Notes: a model not told the origin generated them from the letters alone. Counted from the stretch's first letter, positions 41,508 through 50,855 are shown. The stretch is 64,000 nt of DNA from Fen-1058 sp964398185 (GCA_964398185.1 CAYNML010000021.1:9414-73413), one strand, 5' to 3'. Numbers and translations are program-made.

Positions 41508-42487
41508 CCACGGCGCTAATCACCGGCGCGACTGGTTTTATCGGGCAATATCTGCTGCGCGATCTGCTGGCGCTAGGCTGGCGCTGCCGCGTGCTCTCAC
41601 GCGCCGATCGGCCTGAGCTGGCCCGCTCGGGTGTGGAGGTTGTCCGCGGAGACATTACTAATCGTTCGTCGTTGCGCGGCGCGCTGGACGATATCGAATT
41701 TGTGTTTCACCTGGCCGGGGCCGGGCACGTGGCCGCCGTCTCGGCCGAGGCGCACGCGCACTGTCGCGCGGTCAACGTCGACGGCGTGGCTAACTTGCTG
41801 GAAGTATGCCGCGAACAGCCTGTCCGCAAGCTCGTTCATTTCAGCAGCACTGCGGCGATGGGCTTGATCAAAGCCGATGTACTGGATGAGGACTCGCCGC
41901 CGCAGCCGCGCACCCCATATCAGCTGAGCAAATACGAGGGCGAAGCCGTGGTGCGCCGCGCGTGGCAAGAGTGGAAAGTGCCGGCCGTGATCGTGCGGCC
42001 GTGCATGGTTTACGGGCCGGGGGGAACCGGAGAGTTTGCTAAAATATGTCGCTGGATGGCCAAGGGAATTTTTCCGCGTGTGGGCCGCGGCCCCAGCTAT
42101 ACGCCGCTGATTCATGTGCGCGATGTGGCGCTGGGCGCGCGCCTGGCAGCCGAGCGCGGTCGGCCGGGCGAAGTGTATCTGCTGGTGGGCGAGTCGCTGC
42201 CGGTAGCCGAGGTGCGGCGCAGCGTGCTGCAAGCGCTGCATGTGCAGCGGCCATTTCCATACGTCCCCTTGCGGGTGGCGGTAACGGGTGCAGGAATGAT
42301 CGAGTGGGCCACGCAGCGTTTGGGCAAAGTGCCGCCTGTGTCGCGCGCCAACATCATTTCCATGGCCACAGGCCGCCGCTTCAATATTGACAAGGCGCGG
42401 CACGAGTTGGGTTTTGAGCCGCAGTGTCTATTGGCTGATAATGCCGCCGAAGTGTTGAGCTGGCTGAAGGCGCAAGGAAAAGTATAA
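41504..42487 (+). CDS. NAD-dependent epimerase/dehydratase (extended SDR)
   Basis: A 327-residue enzyme with the NAD motif TGATGFIG, DITN at the adenine site, HLAGAGH, the catalytic FSSTAAMG serine region and YQLSKYEGE (YxxxK). The C-terminal substrate domain contains RPCMVYGPGGTGEFAK and YTPLIHVRDVALG. Extended SDRs act on nucleotide sugars or, in some lineages, on isoprenoid or sterol substrates; the sequence does not settle which. It is coupled to the preceding glycosyltransferase by ATGA and is followed three bases later by the DUF362 gene. Confidence 0.88.
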   Translation: MTTALITGATGFIGQYLLRDLLALGWRCRVLSRADRPELARSGVEVVRGDITNRSSLRGALDDIEFVFHLAGAGHVAAVSAEAHAHCRAVNVDGVANLLEVCREQPVRKLVHFSSTAAMGLIKADVLDEDSPPQPRTPYQLSKYEGEAVVRRAWQEWKVPAVIVRPCMVYGPGGTGEFAKICRWMAKGIFPRVGRGPSYTPLIHVRDVALGARLAAERGRPGEVYLLVGESLPVAEVRRSVLQALHVQRPFPYVPLRVAVTGAGMIEWATQRLGKVPPVSRANIISMATGRRFNIDKARHELGFEPQCLLADNAAEVLSWLKAQGKV

Positions 42488-42490
42488 GTG

Positions 42491-43627
42491 ATGCAAGCAA
42501 AGAATGTGGCGACGGTGGCTGGTGTGCGCGTGGCGGGTGTGGAAGAGATTCCACAGCGTGTCACTGATCTGCTGGCGCTGCTGGGCGGGTTGGAGCAGTT
42601 TATCAAACCCGGCGATACCGTCTTCTTGAAACCCAATTTTGTAGCGCCGTTTCCCGAAGCCGTGACCCATTTCGATTTCATCGCGGGCGTGGCGCGCGCG
42701 GCGCAGGCCTGCGGCGGCAAAGTCGTCATTGGCGAATCGGCGGGTTTCGAGTTCGACACCGAGCAGACGCTGCAAGTCGTGGGCGCGCAGGACCTGGCGC
42801 AGTCATTGGGTGTGCCGCTGCTCAACCTCGATCGTGAGCCGTTCAAGGCGGTGCCGGGCGAATGGCCGTTCGGCGAACTGCGCGTGGCGCAGATTGTGTA
42901 CGATGCCGATGTGTTTATCAACTTGCCCAAGCTCAAGCGCCACAGCCTGACCACCATGACAGGCGCGTTGAAGAATTTGTTTGGCGTGTTACATCGCGAC
43001 ACCCGGCGACGCATGCACGCCTGGAATGTGAACAAGGGCATCGTGGCGGTGAACCGGGTAGTGCGTCCTACGGTGTCGTTGGTGGAAGGCGTTGTCACGT
43101 TGACGCGCGCAGTGTACGGACAAGCCGAACTGTTGGGCGTGATGTTGGGCGGCACGGAACCGCTGGCGCTCGATCGCGTGGGGTGCCAGCTGTTGGGGCT
43201 GGCTGAAAGCGATGTGCCGCACCTCGGCGGGGCGCTGCAGGCCGGATTCGTGGCCGATTACCAGCTCATTGGCGCTAAACTGCCCGCGGTTGAAGCCACA
43301 CCCCGATCGGTGTCGGCCGGCCGCCGGCTGCATCGCGCGCTGATTCAAGGCGCGTATGTGGCCGACGTTCCGTATGCGGCGCTGCGGCCGGGTCGATCGA
43401 TCTTGCCGCGCCTGCATTTTGAGTTGGGGTTGAAGCCGCACATCCACGCAGAGGCTTGCACGGAATGCGGCGATTGTGTGCCGGTGTGTCCGGTGAATGC
43501 GATCGATGTTCCGGGCCGGCGGATTTTGCCCGAGCGCTGCGAATGCCTGCGCTGCTTGAAATGCGTACCCGCTTGTCCGGAAAACGCGATCGAGGTGGTG
43601 GGATGGCGGAAACCGTCCAAGGAGTAA
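42491..43627 (+). CDS. DUF362 protein with C-terminal 2x[4Fe-4S] ferredoxin domain
   Basis: A 378-residue protein. The N-terminal DUF362 domain has DTVFLKPNFVAPFPEAVTHF, VVIGESAG and INLPKLKRHSLTTMTGALKNLFG. At the C-terminus, CTECGDCVPVCPVNAIDV and CECLRCLKCVPACPENAIEV each carry CxxCxxCxxxCP, enough for two 4Fe-4S clusters. DUF362 function is unknown. Its presence in a glycan locus, beside an SDR and a pyruvyl transferase, suggests a redox step on a precursor, but this is inference. The start is ATG 42491 or the adjacent GTG 42488. The end overlaps the next gene by 25 bases. Confidence 0.9.
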   Translation: MQAKNVATVAGVRVAGVEEIPQRVTDLLALLGGLEQFIKPGDTVFLKPNFVAPFPEAVTHFDFIAGVARAAQACGGKVVIGESAGFEFDTEQTLQVVGAQDLAQSLGVPLLNLDREPFKAVPGEWPFGELRVAQIVYDADVFINLPKLKRHSLTTMTGALKNLFGVLHRDTRRRMHAWNVNKGIVAVNRVVRPTVSLVEGVVTLTRAVYGQAELLGVMLGGTEPLALDRVGCQLLGLAESDVPHLGGALQAGFVADYQLIGAKLPAVEATPRSVSAGRRLHRALIQGAYVADVPYAALRPGRSILPRLHFELGLKPHIHAEACTECGDCVPVCPVNAIDVPGRRILPERCECLRCLKCVPACPENAIEVVGWRKPSKE

Positions 43628-44793
43628 CGGCGCGGCCCGCCTGGGCGGGTCGCGCTGGACCGCAGGGCGCGGTGTGGTCGGCGCGCTATGATCCGACGAT
43701 CACCGATGCGTGGTGGCAGGCGCTGGCACGCCAGCCGAATCCGCGCGTCGTCGTGCATGGCGGCTATGGCAAGCACAACCTGGGTGACGATGCCATTTTG
43801 GATGTGCTGTTGCAGCAGATTCGCGCACAACTGCCGCAGGCGCTGATCAGTGTGTTGGCGCATGGTCCGGCTTTCGTGCACGAGCGCTACGGCCTGCCCG
43901 CTTATCATTTTTCCAATCTGGCCGCGCTGCGCCAGATCCGATCAGCTGATCTGTACGTCATCGGCGGGGGCGGCATCGTTAATCGGATCAACAGCTATTC
44001 GGGTTTTCAGCGGCTGCGGATTTTTGATCCCAAAGGCAAGTTCCTGTTTCTGGCAGCTTGGCTGGCGCGGGCTTCGGGCGCGCGAGTGATCTTTCATTCG
44101 GTAGGCATCACTTCATTTCCTGATCCGCTGGTGCGGCGGTTGACGCTGTCGGCGATGAAGTGGGCCGATGCGTTGACGGTGCGCGATGAAGCTTCGGCGC
44201 GCTTGCTGCGCGCGGCGGGCGTCACGCGCGAGATACCGGTGATCTACGACCCGGCGGTGCGCCTGATGCCGGCGTCTGCAGCACGCGCCGAAGAGATTCT
44301 GCGGGCTGAGGGAATCGATCGGAATAAGCCGCTGGTCTTTGTAAATTTCCGGCCGGTGACTGATCCGGCCAGTGATAACGGCCGCACGGCTCAGATCGCG
44401 GCTCATCTAGTGCGGCGTCTGATAGAATGTTATAATCTTCAAGTCGCGTTCTTTCCCTTCGGGCGGCATCCACACAAGCCGATCGAAAACGATCTGACAT
44501 TGCTTGAGGCCATGCGTCCCCAGCTGAACGGCCTGGCGGACTTTCACGTCATCGAGCATGAATACACCCCTGCCGAGACCAAGGCGTTGCTGGGTCTGGC
44601 GCGCGCCTGTGTGTTGGAACGGCTCCATGCGGCGATTTTGGCGGTGGGCATGGGCGTGCCGGTGATTAACGTGGCCTATGATGACAAGACCGCCGCTTTT
44701 ATGGAGATGGTGTCCTTGTCGGCGGACGTGGTGCCGCTGGCCGATTTTTCCGTGGAGGCAGTCGAGCGACGGCTGATGACGTGGCTGGAATGA
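43603..44793 (+). CDS. Polysaccharide pyruvyl transferase family protein (CsaB/WcaK-like)
   Basis: A 396-residue GT-B-like protein. Family hallmarks are VVVHGGYGKHNLGDDAILDVLL, LYVIGGGGIVNRI, GITSFPDPL, WADALTVRDEASARLL, FVNFRP and the C-terminal VLERLHAAILAVGMGVPVINVAYDDK. Members transfer pyruvate from PEP to form ketals on glycans; in Gram-positives CsaB-made pyruvylated polymers anchor SLH-domain proteins. The start at 43603 has GAGGTGGTGGG upstream and lies inside the end of the DUF362 gene. It supports a pyruvylated surface polymer here. Confidence 0.9.
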   Translation: MAETVQGVTARPAWAGRAGPQGAVWSARYDPTITDAWWQALARQPNPRVVVHGGYGKHNLGDDAILDVLLQQIRAQLPQALISVLAHGPAFVHERYGLPAYHFSNLAALRQIRSADLYVIGGGGIVNRINSYSGFQRLRIFDPKGKFLFLAAWLARASGARVIFHSVGITSFPDPLVRRLTLSAMKWADALTVRDEASARLLRAAGVTREIPVIYDPAVRLMPASAARAEEILRAEGIDRNKPLVFVNFRPVTDPASDNGRTAQIAAHLVRRLIECYNLQVAFFPFGRHPHKPIENDLTLLEAMRPQLNGLADFHVIEHEYTPAETKALLGLARACVLERLHAAILAVGMGVPVINVAYDDKTAAFMEMVSLSADVVPLADFSVEAVERRLMTWLE

Positions 44794-44794
44794 G

Positions 44795-45535
44795 ATGACG
44801 ATAGAACGAGCGACTCCTTACGATCAGCACCTGGCTTACCGCGACGACTTCATGAACGTTGGTCCGCGCTTCTTTGTGCGGACGGGTTTGATGCGGCGCA
44901 TGCTGACAGGTGTGGCGGGCCGTATTATCGACGTGGGCTGTGGTGACGGTTTCTTTTTGGAGCAGCTGCTGGCGATGGGATTCGACTGTGTCGGGCTGGA
45001 TGTGTCTGAAATGATGATCGAGCGCTGCCGCCAGCGAATCTCATCTGATCGGCTTGAACTGGTGTGCGATGTGATTCAGAACTATCAGCCGGCTCGGCTC
45101 TTCGACGCGGCGGCCTGTGGTGAAACGCTGGAGCACATCGACGATGACGTGGCGGTGTTGACGCACATCAACCGGGTGGTGAAGCCGGGGGGCGCGCTGG
45201 TGTTGACGGTCCCCATCGATATGACGTTGTGGAGCGAAGCCGATGTGGCGGCCGGGCATGTGCGCCGCTACAGCAAGGCAGAAATCTTTGGAAAGTTACA
45301 GCAGACCGGTTTTGCTGTGCAGGATTACGCGGTCTGGGGCTATCCGCTAACGCGCACCCTGCACTTCAAGATTCGCGAGCAGCAAACCGGGCTGATGCGC
45401 GGCACCGTGCCAACCCGGCGGCGGCGCTGGCTGCAGCGGTTGATGAAACCGGGCCGCTATGTGTTTTTGATTGACAATCTTTTTAACGCCACGGAGAAGG
45501 GTGTGGGGATTGTCGTGCGTGCGATCAAGCAGTAG
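44795..45535 (+). CDS. Class I SAM-dependent methyltransferase
   Basis: A 246-residue enzyme with motif I GRIIDVGCGDGFFLEQLL, CVGLDVSEMMI, the motif region FDAAACGETLEHIDDD and VKPGGALVLTVPI. It starts one base after the stop of the pyruvyl transferase gene. A basic helix and a hydrophobic stretch near the C-terminus may touch the membrane. The substrate is likely a glycan or lipid intermediate; not determined. Confidence 0.88.
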   Translation: MTIERATPYDQHLAYRDDFMNVGPRFFVRTGLMRRMLTGVAGRIIDVGCGDGFFLEQLLAMGFDCVGLDVSEMMIERCRQRISSDRLELVCDVIQNYQPARLFDAAACGETLEHIDDDVAVLTHINRVVKPGGALVLTVPIDMTLWSEADVAAGHVRRYSKAEIFGKLQQTGFAVQDYAVWGYPLTRTLHFKIREQQTGLMRGTVPTRRRRWLQRLMKPGRYVFLIDNLFNATEKGVGIVVRAIKQ

Positions 45536-45571
45536 CGACCGCACGCGGTATTTTTGGGTTGCGAGAGGAAT

Positions 45572-47248
45572 ATGACACCGTTCCCCAAACTCTTAGTGTT
45601 GGGCCTTGATGCCGCCACTTTCGATCTCATCGATCCCTGGGTGGCCGAGGGCAAACTGCCGCATTTGCAAGCCTTGATGGCCGGCGGCTCACGCGCGCCG
45701 CTGCTGTCCGTGCCCAATCTAAACAGCATTCCGGCTTGGACGTCATTCATGACGGGAAAGAATCCCGGTAAGCACGGGCTGTATTGGTTTTACGAGCGTC
45801 AACCGGGCAGCTATGCCTATCGTTACCTGAATGGCAGCGATATTCAGGGCCGGCGCTTTTGGGACTATATGTCGGACAGCGGTTTGCGCGTGGGGGTCGT
45901 CAATGTGCCAATGACCTATCCGGCTTACGAGTTCAACGGCTTCATGATCGCCGGGCTGGATGCGCCCAACGAGACCAGCCCTAACTTCACTTACCCAGCT
46001 GAGTTGTATGATGAGATTCTGGCCAACTCTGGCCCCTATCATATCGAGACCAACATTCTGGGCTACGCGCGGCGCGGGCGGATCGATCTGGCGGTGAAGG
46101 CCACCGAGGAAGTGATCGAGCAGCGCGTCAAGACGATCGATTACTTATTGCGGACGCAGACATGGGATGTCTTCGTCGCCGTTTTCACGGAACTCGATCG
46201 GGTGCAGCACACATTCTGGCGCTTCATGGATCCACGTCATCCCGATTACGATCCAGAGGGCGCCAAGCAATATGGCGACGTCATTTTCCGGTTCTATGCG
46301 CGGCTCGATGAAGCGATTGGCGAGATTGTAAGCCGCTACCCCGGCGTGCCGGTGGTCATCAACTCCGACCACGGCTTCGGCAGCAATCCTGAAAGCTACA
46401 GCTATCTCTCGCCGTGGTTGCAGAGCCTGGGTTTGTTTCAGCCGGTGCAGCCGCGCACCAGCGATCGATTATTGCGGCGGGCGGCGTCGTTGGCTGATGG
46501 ATTGTTGTCGCAATCCACGCGGCGGCGCATCATCGCCATGCTGCCGGGCGGGCGGGCCGGGCTGGCGCAGCGCCTGCATCAAGTCCGCTGCGACTGGAGC
46601 GGAACGCGCGCATACACCAATTACATTCATGCGGGTATCTGGATCAACTTACAGGGGCGCGAACCGCAGGGGATTGTGGCACCGGGCACTGAATATGAGA
46701 CGCTGCGCCAGGAGCTGATCGCTGGACTGTTGACGTGGGAAGATACGCGCACAGGCCAGAAGATCGTGAAGTCAGCTGTGCCGCGCGAGGAGGTCTATCA
46801 CGGCCCCTTCATGGATCAAGCACCGGATGTCGTGATCCGCTGGAACTATGGCGTGCACCCAGCGGGGCTGCGCTACACGCACAATGGCCGAGCAGTCGAG
46901 GTCAAGTCTAGGACGGATATCGTTGAGCGTCACAATGTCAGCGGCGATCACCGGCCTGAGGGTATCTTGATCATGCACGGGCCGGGCATTCGAGCAGGAC
47001 AACAATTGGCCGAGGCTCGTTTGGAAGACGTGGCACCCACGCTCTTGTATTTGACCGGAGTGCCGGTGCCGGATGACATGGACGGGCGGGTCCTGGCGGC
47101 GGCTTTTGAACCGGATTGTCTGACCCAGCGGCCGGTGCGCTATCAGCATGTCGCCGCGGACGATGAGCAAGCAGAGCGGCGCAATTTCAGCACTGATGAA
47201 GATGCGCAGTTGCAGCAGCGCTTACGAGATCTGGGCTATTTAGAGTAG
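45572..47248 (+). CDS. Alkaline-phosphatase-superfamily phosphodiesterase
   Basis: A 558-residue hydrolase of the type I phosphodiesterase/nucleotide pyrophosphatase group. Metal and nucleophile motifs: VLGLDAATFDLIDPW, SIPAWTSFMTGKNPGKHG with nucleophile T57, FTELDRVQHTFWRF, VVINSDHGFGS and SGDHRPEGILIMHGPGI. There is no signal peptide, so it probably acts in the cytosol; related proteins occur beside glycan and lipid genes in many bacteria. The start at 45572 has GAGAGGAAT upstream. A second, diverged member lies between sat and cysC (52151-53533). Confidence 0.9.
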   Translation: MTPFPKLLVLGLDAATFDLIDPWVAEGKLPHLQALMAGGSRAPLLSVPNLNSIPAWTSFMTGKNPGKHGLYWFYERQPGSYAYRYLNGSDIQGRRFWDYMSDSGLRVGVVNVPMTYPAYEFNGFMIAGLDAPNETSPNFTYPAELYDEILANSGPYHIETNILGYARRGRIDLAVKATEEVIEQRVKTIDYLLRTQTWDVFVAVFTELDRVQHTFWRFMDPRHPDYDPEGAKQYGDVIFRFYARLDEAIGEIVSRYPGVPVVINSDHGFGSNPESYSYLSPWLQSLGLFQPVQPRTSDRLLRRAASLADGLLSQSTRRRIIAMLPGGRAGLAQRLHQVRCDWSGTRAYTNYIHAGIWINLQGREPQGIVAPGTEYETLRQELIAGLLTWEDTRTGQKIVKSAVPREEVYHGPFMDQAPDVVIRWNYGVHPAGLRYTHNGRAVEVKSRTDIVERHNVSGDHRPEGILIMHGPGIRAGQQLAEARLEDVAPTLLYLTGVPVPDDMDGRVLAAAFEPDCLTQRPVRYQHVAADDEQAERRNFSTDEDAQLQQRLRDLGYLE

Positions 47249-47274
47249 GGGCAGGAAGGGCTAGGTGCGGGGAG

Positions 47275-48519
47275 ATGAACGGCAAGGACTACTTATTTTA
47301 CATGCTGCCACGGCTGGCGCGGTATAAGCTGGCTTATCACAATCTGCGGCGGCCGATTGGCCCAATGGTGCTGACGTTTTCGGTGACCAACTTGTGCCAG
47401 TCACGCTGCCAATCCTGCAATATCTGGGACATCTATAAGCAGCGCCCCGGCCTCTGGAAGCAGGAACTGCAACTGTCAGAAATCGAGCGGACTTTCAAGA
47501 GCATCGGGCAGATTTACTTCTTCAACGTCAGTGGCGGTGAGCCTTTCCTGCGCAAGGATCTGCCGGAAATCATCGAGCTGGCGTTGGTGTATATGAAGCC
47601 GCGCATCGTGCACATTCCGACCAATGCGATCTCGCCCCTGCGCGTAGAAGAAGGCGTGGCGAAGATACTGGAGTACATGCATAAGCACGGCGCCAATCGT
47701 GTTCCGTTGACGGTGAAGCCATCGCTGGATGGCGTTGGTGAGGTGCACGATCGGGTGCGGGGTGTTCCCGGTAATTTCGAGAAGGTGGTGGAGACAGTTG
47801 AGGCGTTGAAGCGCTTGCGTCAGCGGTATCCTAATTTGCATGTCGAGCTGGGCACGGTTGTCTCGCGGATGAACCTGGCTCATGTCAAGGAAACGGCCGA
47901 CTTCGTCCATCAGTGGGAAGGCATTGAAAGCTACCGCAACGAAATCGCTGAGCAACGGACCGAGTTCTTCAACATCGGTGATCCGATTACGCCCAGCGGT
48001 GAAGAATATGATGAATTGATGGAATACTTCTCCGCGCGCACCCGCGAGAATATTCGCAAGAAACGCCGCCTGGCGCGCATCACGGAATCGCTGCGCCTGG
48101 TGTATTACGAATATGCCGGACGCATCGTCAAAGAAAAAAGGCAGGTCTTGCCGTGCTATGGCGGAATCACGAACGCTCACCTGAATCCGTATGGACAAGT
48201 ATGGCCGTGCGCGGTATTAGGGTATGATCAACCCATGGGCAACGTGCGGGATTTCAATTATGATTTTCAGGCGCTCTGGAATTCAGAGCAAGCTAAGCAG
48301 GTCCGAGCTTACATCAAGGCTGGAAAGTGTGCCTGTCCACTTGCCAATCAGAGTTACTCGAATATTTTGATGGATCCAGTTGCCACGGCCAAGGTGGCAT
48401 ACAACGTCATGTTCTTTGACGGCCCGTTAGGCTCGTCTTCATCTCATCAGGAATTTGGAGGTCATGTTGAACAAGCACATTCGTCTTCTGTCCCTGCTGC
48501 TTCTGATGGTCAGCGTTAG
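47275..48519 (+). CDS. Radical SAM protein with SPASM-like C-terminus
   Basis: A 414-residue enzyme. The 4Fe-4S motif CQSRCQSC (C41, C45, C48) is followed by FNVSGGEPFLRKDL and PSLDGVGEVHDRVRG; the C-terminal part has CYGGITNAHLNPYGQVWPCAV and CACPLAN, typical of SPASM auxiliary-cluster binding. Such proteins in glycan loci modify sugars or peptides by radical chemistry. The last 35 or so residues (low-complexity Ser/Gln/His) overlap the following lipoprotein gene by 56 bases and may result from a lost stop codon. The start has GGGGAG upstream. Confidence 0.88.
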   Translation: MNGKDYLFYMLPRLARYKLAYHNLRRPIGPMVLTFSVTNLCQSRCQSCNIWDIYKQRPGLWKQELQLSEIERTFKSIGQIYFFNVSGGEPFLRKDLPEIIELALVYMKPRIVHIPTNAISPLRVEEGVAKILEYMHKHGANRVPLTVKPSLDGVGEVHDRVRGVPGNFEKVVETVEALKRLRQRYPNLHVELGTVVSRMNLAHVKETADFVHQWEGIESYRNEIAEQRTEFFNIGDPITPSGEEYDELMEYFSARTRENIRKKRRLARITESLRLVYYEYAGRIVKEKRQVLPCYGGITNAHLNPYGQVWPCAVLGYDQPMGNVRDFNYDFQALWNSEQAKQVRAYIKAGKCACPLANQSYSNILMDPVATAKVAYNVMFFDGPLGSSSSHQEFGGHVEQAHSSSVPAASDGQR

Positions 48520-49147
48520 CCTAGCTGCCTGCGACACGCCACAGCCCACAGTCTCGCCGCTCGTTTCTCCACCAAGCACCCCCAACGCTTCTACAAGTGT
48601 TGACTTGCCTGTTGGAACAGTCCAGGTCGGAGAAAGCCTGAATTTTGATTTTAATGGCGATGGGCAAATTGAAACGGCGCGGGCATATTCACCAGTCGGT
48701 GGTGGTCCGGGCGGCGGTGTGATCGTAACAAGGCAATCCGCTAACGGCACAGAGTTATTATGGCAAACAAAAATTCCGGATAACCTCACGTTAACTGAGC
48801 TAAAGGCCCGGAACATGCACGCTGATAACATTTTTGAGATTCTAATTTTCACACATGCAGGATCAACGATTAAATTCCCGCTTTATGTGTACAAATGGCT
48901 AAATGGCTCTTTCACCCTCTTGAAACCAAATGGTGGTAAGCTGGCAGGTCAGGATGCGTTTGTTTCGGACTATTGGCCGACGACTCTAGGGGACGTAGAC
49001 AACGACGGCATTATGGAAATTGTTCCGACGCTTGAACTTAATCCGCCGGTTGAGTACTTGGAGCCAAATGTTTATCAATGGGAGGGAGAAAGCTTTACTT
49101 ATACAGACTACTTCATCATTCCACCAAGGTTTAAACCGGAGAAGTAG
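48464..49147 (+). CDS. Lipoprotein with calcium-loop-like repeats
   Basis: A protein of about 227 residues with a lipoprotein signal ending at SLAAC and a Pro/Ser/Thr-rich linker. Two acidic loops, FDFNGDGQIETA and LGDVDNDGIMEIV, resemble VCBS/EF-hand-type calcium sites. No enzymatic domain is recognised. GGAGG at 48457-48461 is very close to the ATG at 48464; a TTG at 48467 would have more usual spacing. It overlaps the radical SAM gene by 56 bases. It is AT-richer than its neighbours, which may mean later arrival. Confidence 0.75.
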   Translation: MLNKHIRLLSLLLLMVSVSLAACDTPQPTVSPLVSPPSTPNASTSVDLPVGTVQVGESLNFDFNGDGQIETARAYSPVGGGPGGGVIVTRQSANGTELLWQTKIPDNLTLTELKARNMHADNIFEILIFTHAGSTIKFPLYVYKWLNGSFTLLKPNGGKLAGQDAFVSDYWPTTLGDVDNDGIMEIVPTLELNPPVEYLEPNVYQWEGESFTYTDYFIIPPRFKPEK

Positions 49148-49150
49148 GAT

Positions 49151-49172
49151 CAATAACCCGTTAGAGTTATTG
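49151..49172 (+). terminator. Weak hairpin after the lipoprotein gene
   Basis: CAATAAC (49151-49157) and GTTATTG (49166-49172) with an 8-base loop, three bases after the stop codon. AT-rich stem and no U-run, so termination is uncertain. The rest of the 125-base gap is AT-rich with no clear promoter hexamers. Confidence 0.35.
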
Positions 49173-49272
49173 CCTAGTCTAAGAATCTACGCTAGAATTC
49201 TACCGTAACAAGAAGATGTCGGCCTATTTCTGGTCGGCAGCTTGTTTCAAAACATAACATATGGAGGGAGCA

Positions 49273-50796
49273 ATGAAGAAATTAGTACCAGTTGTCGTGT
49301 TGTTTGCCCTGATTGTGGCTGTGGCTGTTCCGGTCTATGGGCAGGCCGGAGCCCCGAATCCGGGTGCGAGCCGTGGCAATATCTTCATCCAGAACATCGG
49401 CACAGCTCCGGCAAACTTCGTGCTGACGTTCACGCGTGGTGCTGGCGTTGCGACTGGTCCCACCACCTTTACGTATAATGTGACGAACCTCCCAGTGGGT
49501 GGTGCTAAGTCGTTGCTGTACACCAACTGCTGGCAGGACAGCTGCACCTCGCCGAGCACCCCTGTTCCCGATGGCTGGGCGGGCGCTGTGCAGATTTCTT
49601 CCGATCAGCCGTTGGCTTCGATCGCAAACCTGTTCTGGCTGGGCATCCCGTCGGCCGGAACCTATTCTGGCTTTAGCACGCCGGCCACAACGGTCTACAT
49701 GCCGAATCTGCTCAAATCCACCTCGCGCCGCACGGTGGTGACGGTCCAGAATACGGCCGCGACCGACGCAAACAACGTTCAGATGATTTACTTCGACCGC
49801 AACGGCACGGCTGTCTTCACCGGCACCGCCAACATCCCGGCTGGATCGATGCAGCAGTTCGACCTCTCAACGATTGCGGGAGTCGACTTTTCGGCCACCA
49901 GCAATACCGGTTCGTTGAAGATCACGCATCCGAGCAACGCCCTGTCGGCAGTGGCTTCGATCCACTATCCGCCTGGCGACCGCGGTACGGCAGTGTACGG
50001 CGGATTTGTGGGCGGCAGCACCACCATCTGGTTCCCCAGCCAGTTCCGCCGCTACTCAGGCACCACCCCCACTCTGTACAATGCCAACATTGTTCAGAAC
50101 TTGGGTACCCAGGCCGCGAATGTGACGGTCAGCTTCTTGGACAAGAACAACACCAACAACCAGCAGTGCACCGACACGATTCAGCCCGGCGCTTCCCAAG
50201 GTTACAACATGATCTCTCAAGGTACTGCCCCTGCTGGATGCTGGACGGCCATTCAGGCCCTGGGCACCAACTGGTCGGGCACGGTGAAGGTCGAATCGAC
50301 CAACGGTCAGGATCTCGCGGGCGTCGGTTTCTACTTCTCAACGACCAACGTGGGTGACGTGATGGCCTTTGAGGCGATTGCCAATGAAGCCGGCAGTGCC
50401 AAGATTTATTCTCCGGCGGTGTATCGCAAGTTGTCTGGCGCGACCTCCAGCCAGCAGTGGTCAACGACGCTGGTTCAGAACCTGGAGAGTGTGACCCGCA
50501 CTTTGACCGTGAAGTTCTACAACACGTCAGGCGTGCAGGTTGGCGCGGTGGCCGGCTACAACGTCACCGTTGCCGGTAACGCTTCGGCCGGTTTGAACCT
50601 CAACACGGGTGTGAACCTGCCCGCGCAGGCCCTGACGGATCTGGGCACCAACTTCAGCGGCGGGATGGTCGTGGAGGCCCCGGCTGGCAGCCAGCTGGTG
50701 GGTGTCACGAACATCTTCTACGAAGCCCCCGGTTCTCCGGCGCCTGCAGGCAGCCGTGAGCAAGGCTCTGCTTACGACGTTTTCCCGGCTCCGTAA
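49273..50796 (+). CDS. Secreted protein with four Ig-like repeats (possible surface-layer component)
   Basis: A 507-residue exported protein. A signal peptide (1-25, ends VYGQA) precedes four repeats of about 110-120 residues, each with a QN-x-GT/AT-x-AN-V-x-V/M-x-F core, an I-x-x-G turn and a W/S-G-x-V-x-V-x-S end (starts near 35, 145, 260 and 385). It is rich in Thr, Ser, Asn and Gly and low in charge. GGAGGGAG lies five bases before the ATG and a strong terminator follows, suggesting a well-expressed single-gene unit. No cell-wall anchor motif is visible. A structural surface role is inference; the family is not one I can name. Confidence 0.82.
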   Translation: MKKLVPVVVLFALIVAVAVPVYGQAGAPNPGASRGNIFIQNIGTAPANFVLTFTRGAGVATGPTTFTYNVTNLPVGGAKSLLYTNCWQDSCTSPSTPVPDGWAGAVQISSDQPLASIANLFWLGIPSAGTYSGFSTPATTVYMPNLLKSTSRRTVVTVQNTAATDANNVQMIYFDRNGTAVFTGTANIPAGSMQQFDLSTIAGVDFSATSNTGSLKITHPSNALSAVASIHYPPGDRGTAVYGGFVGGSTTIWFPSQFRRYSGTTPTLYNANIVQNLGTQAANVTVSFLDKNNTNNQQCTDTIQPGASQGYNMISQGTAPAGCWTAIQALGTNWSGTVKVESTNGQDLAGVGFYFSTTNVGDVMAFEAIANEAGSAKIYSPAVYRKLSGATSSQQWSTTLVQNLESVTRTLTVKFYNTSGVQVGAVAGYNVTVAGNASAGLNLNTGVNLPAQALTDLGTNFSGGMVVEAPAGSQLVGVTNIFYEAPGSPAPAGSREQGSAYDVFPAP

Positions 50797-50820
50797 GTGT
50801 TGTTGCTCAATACCTAGTCC

Positions 50821-50855
50821 TGAACGGGCTCCACATGGAGCCCGTTCACTTTTTC
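50821..50855 (+). terminator. Strong rho-independent terminator
   Basis: TGAACGGGCTCC (50821-50832) / GGAGCCCGTTCA (50837-50848), a perfect 12-bp stem with loop ACAT, followed by CTTTTTC. Confidence 0.95.
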
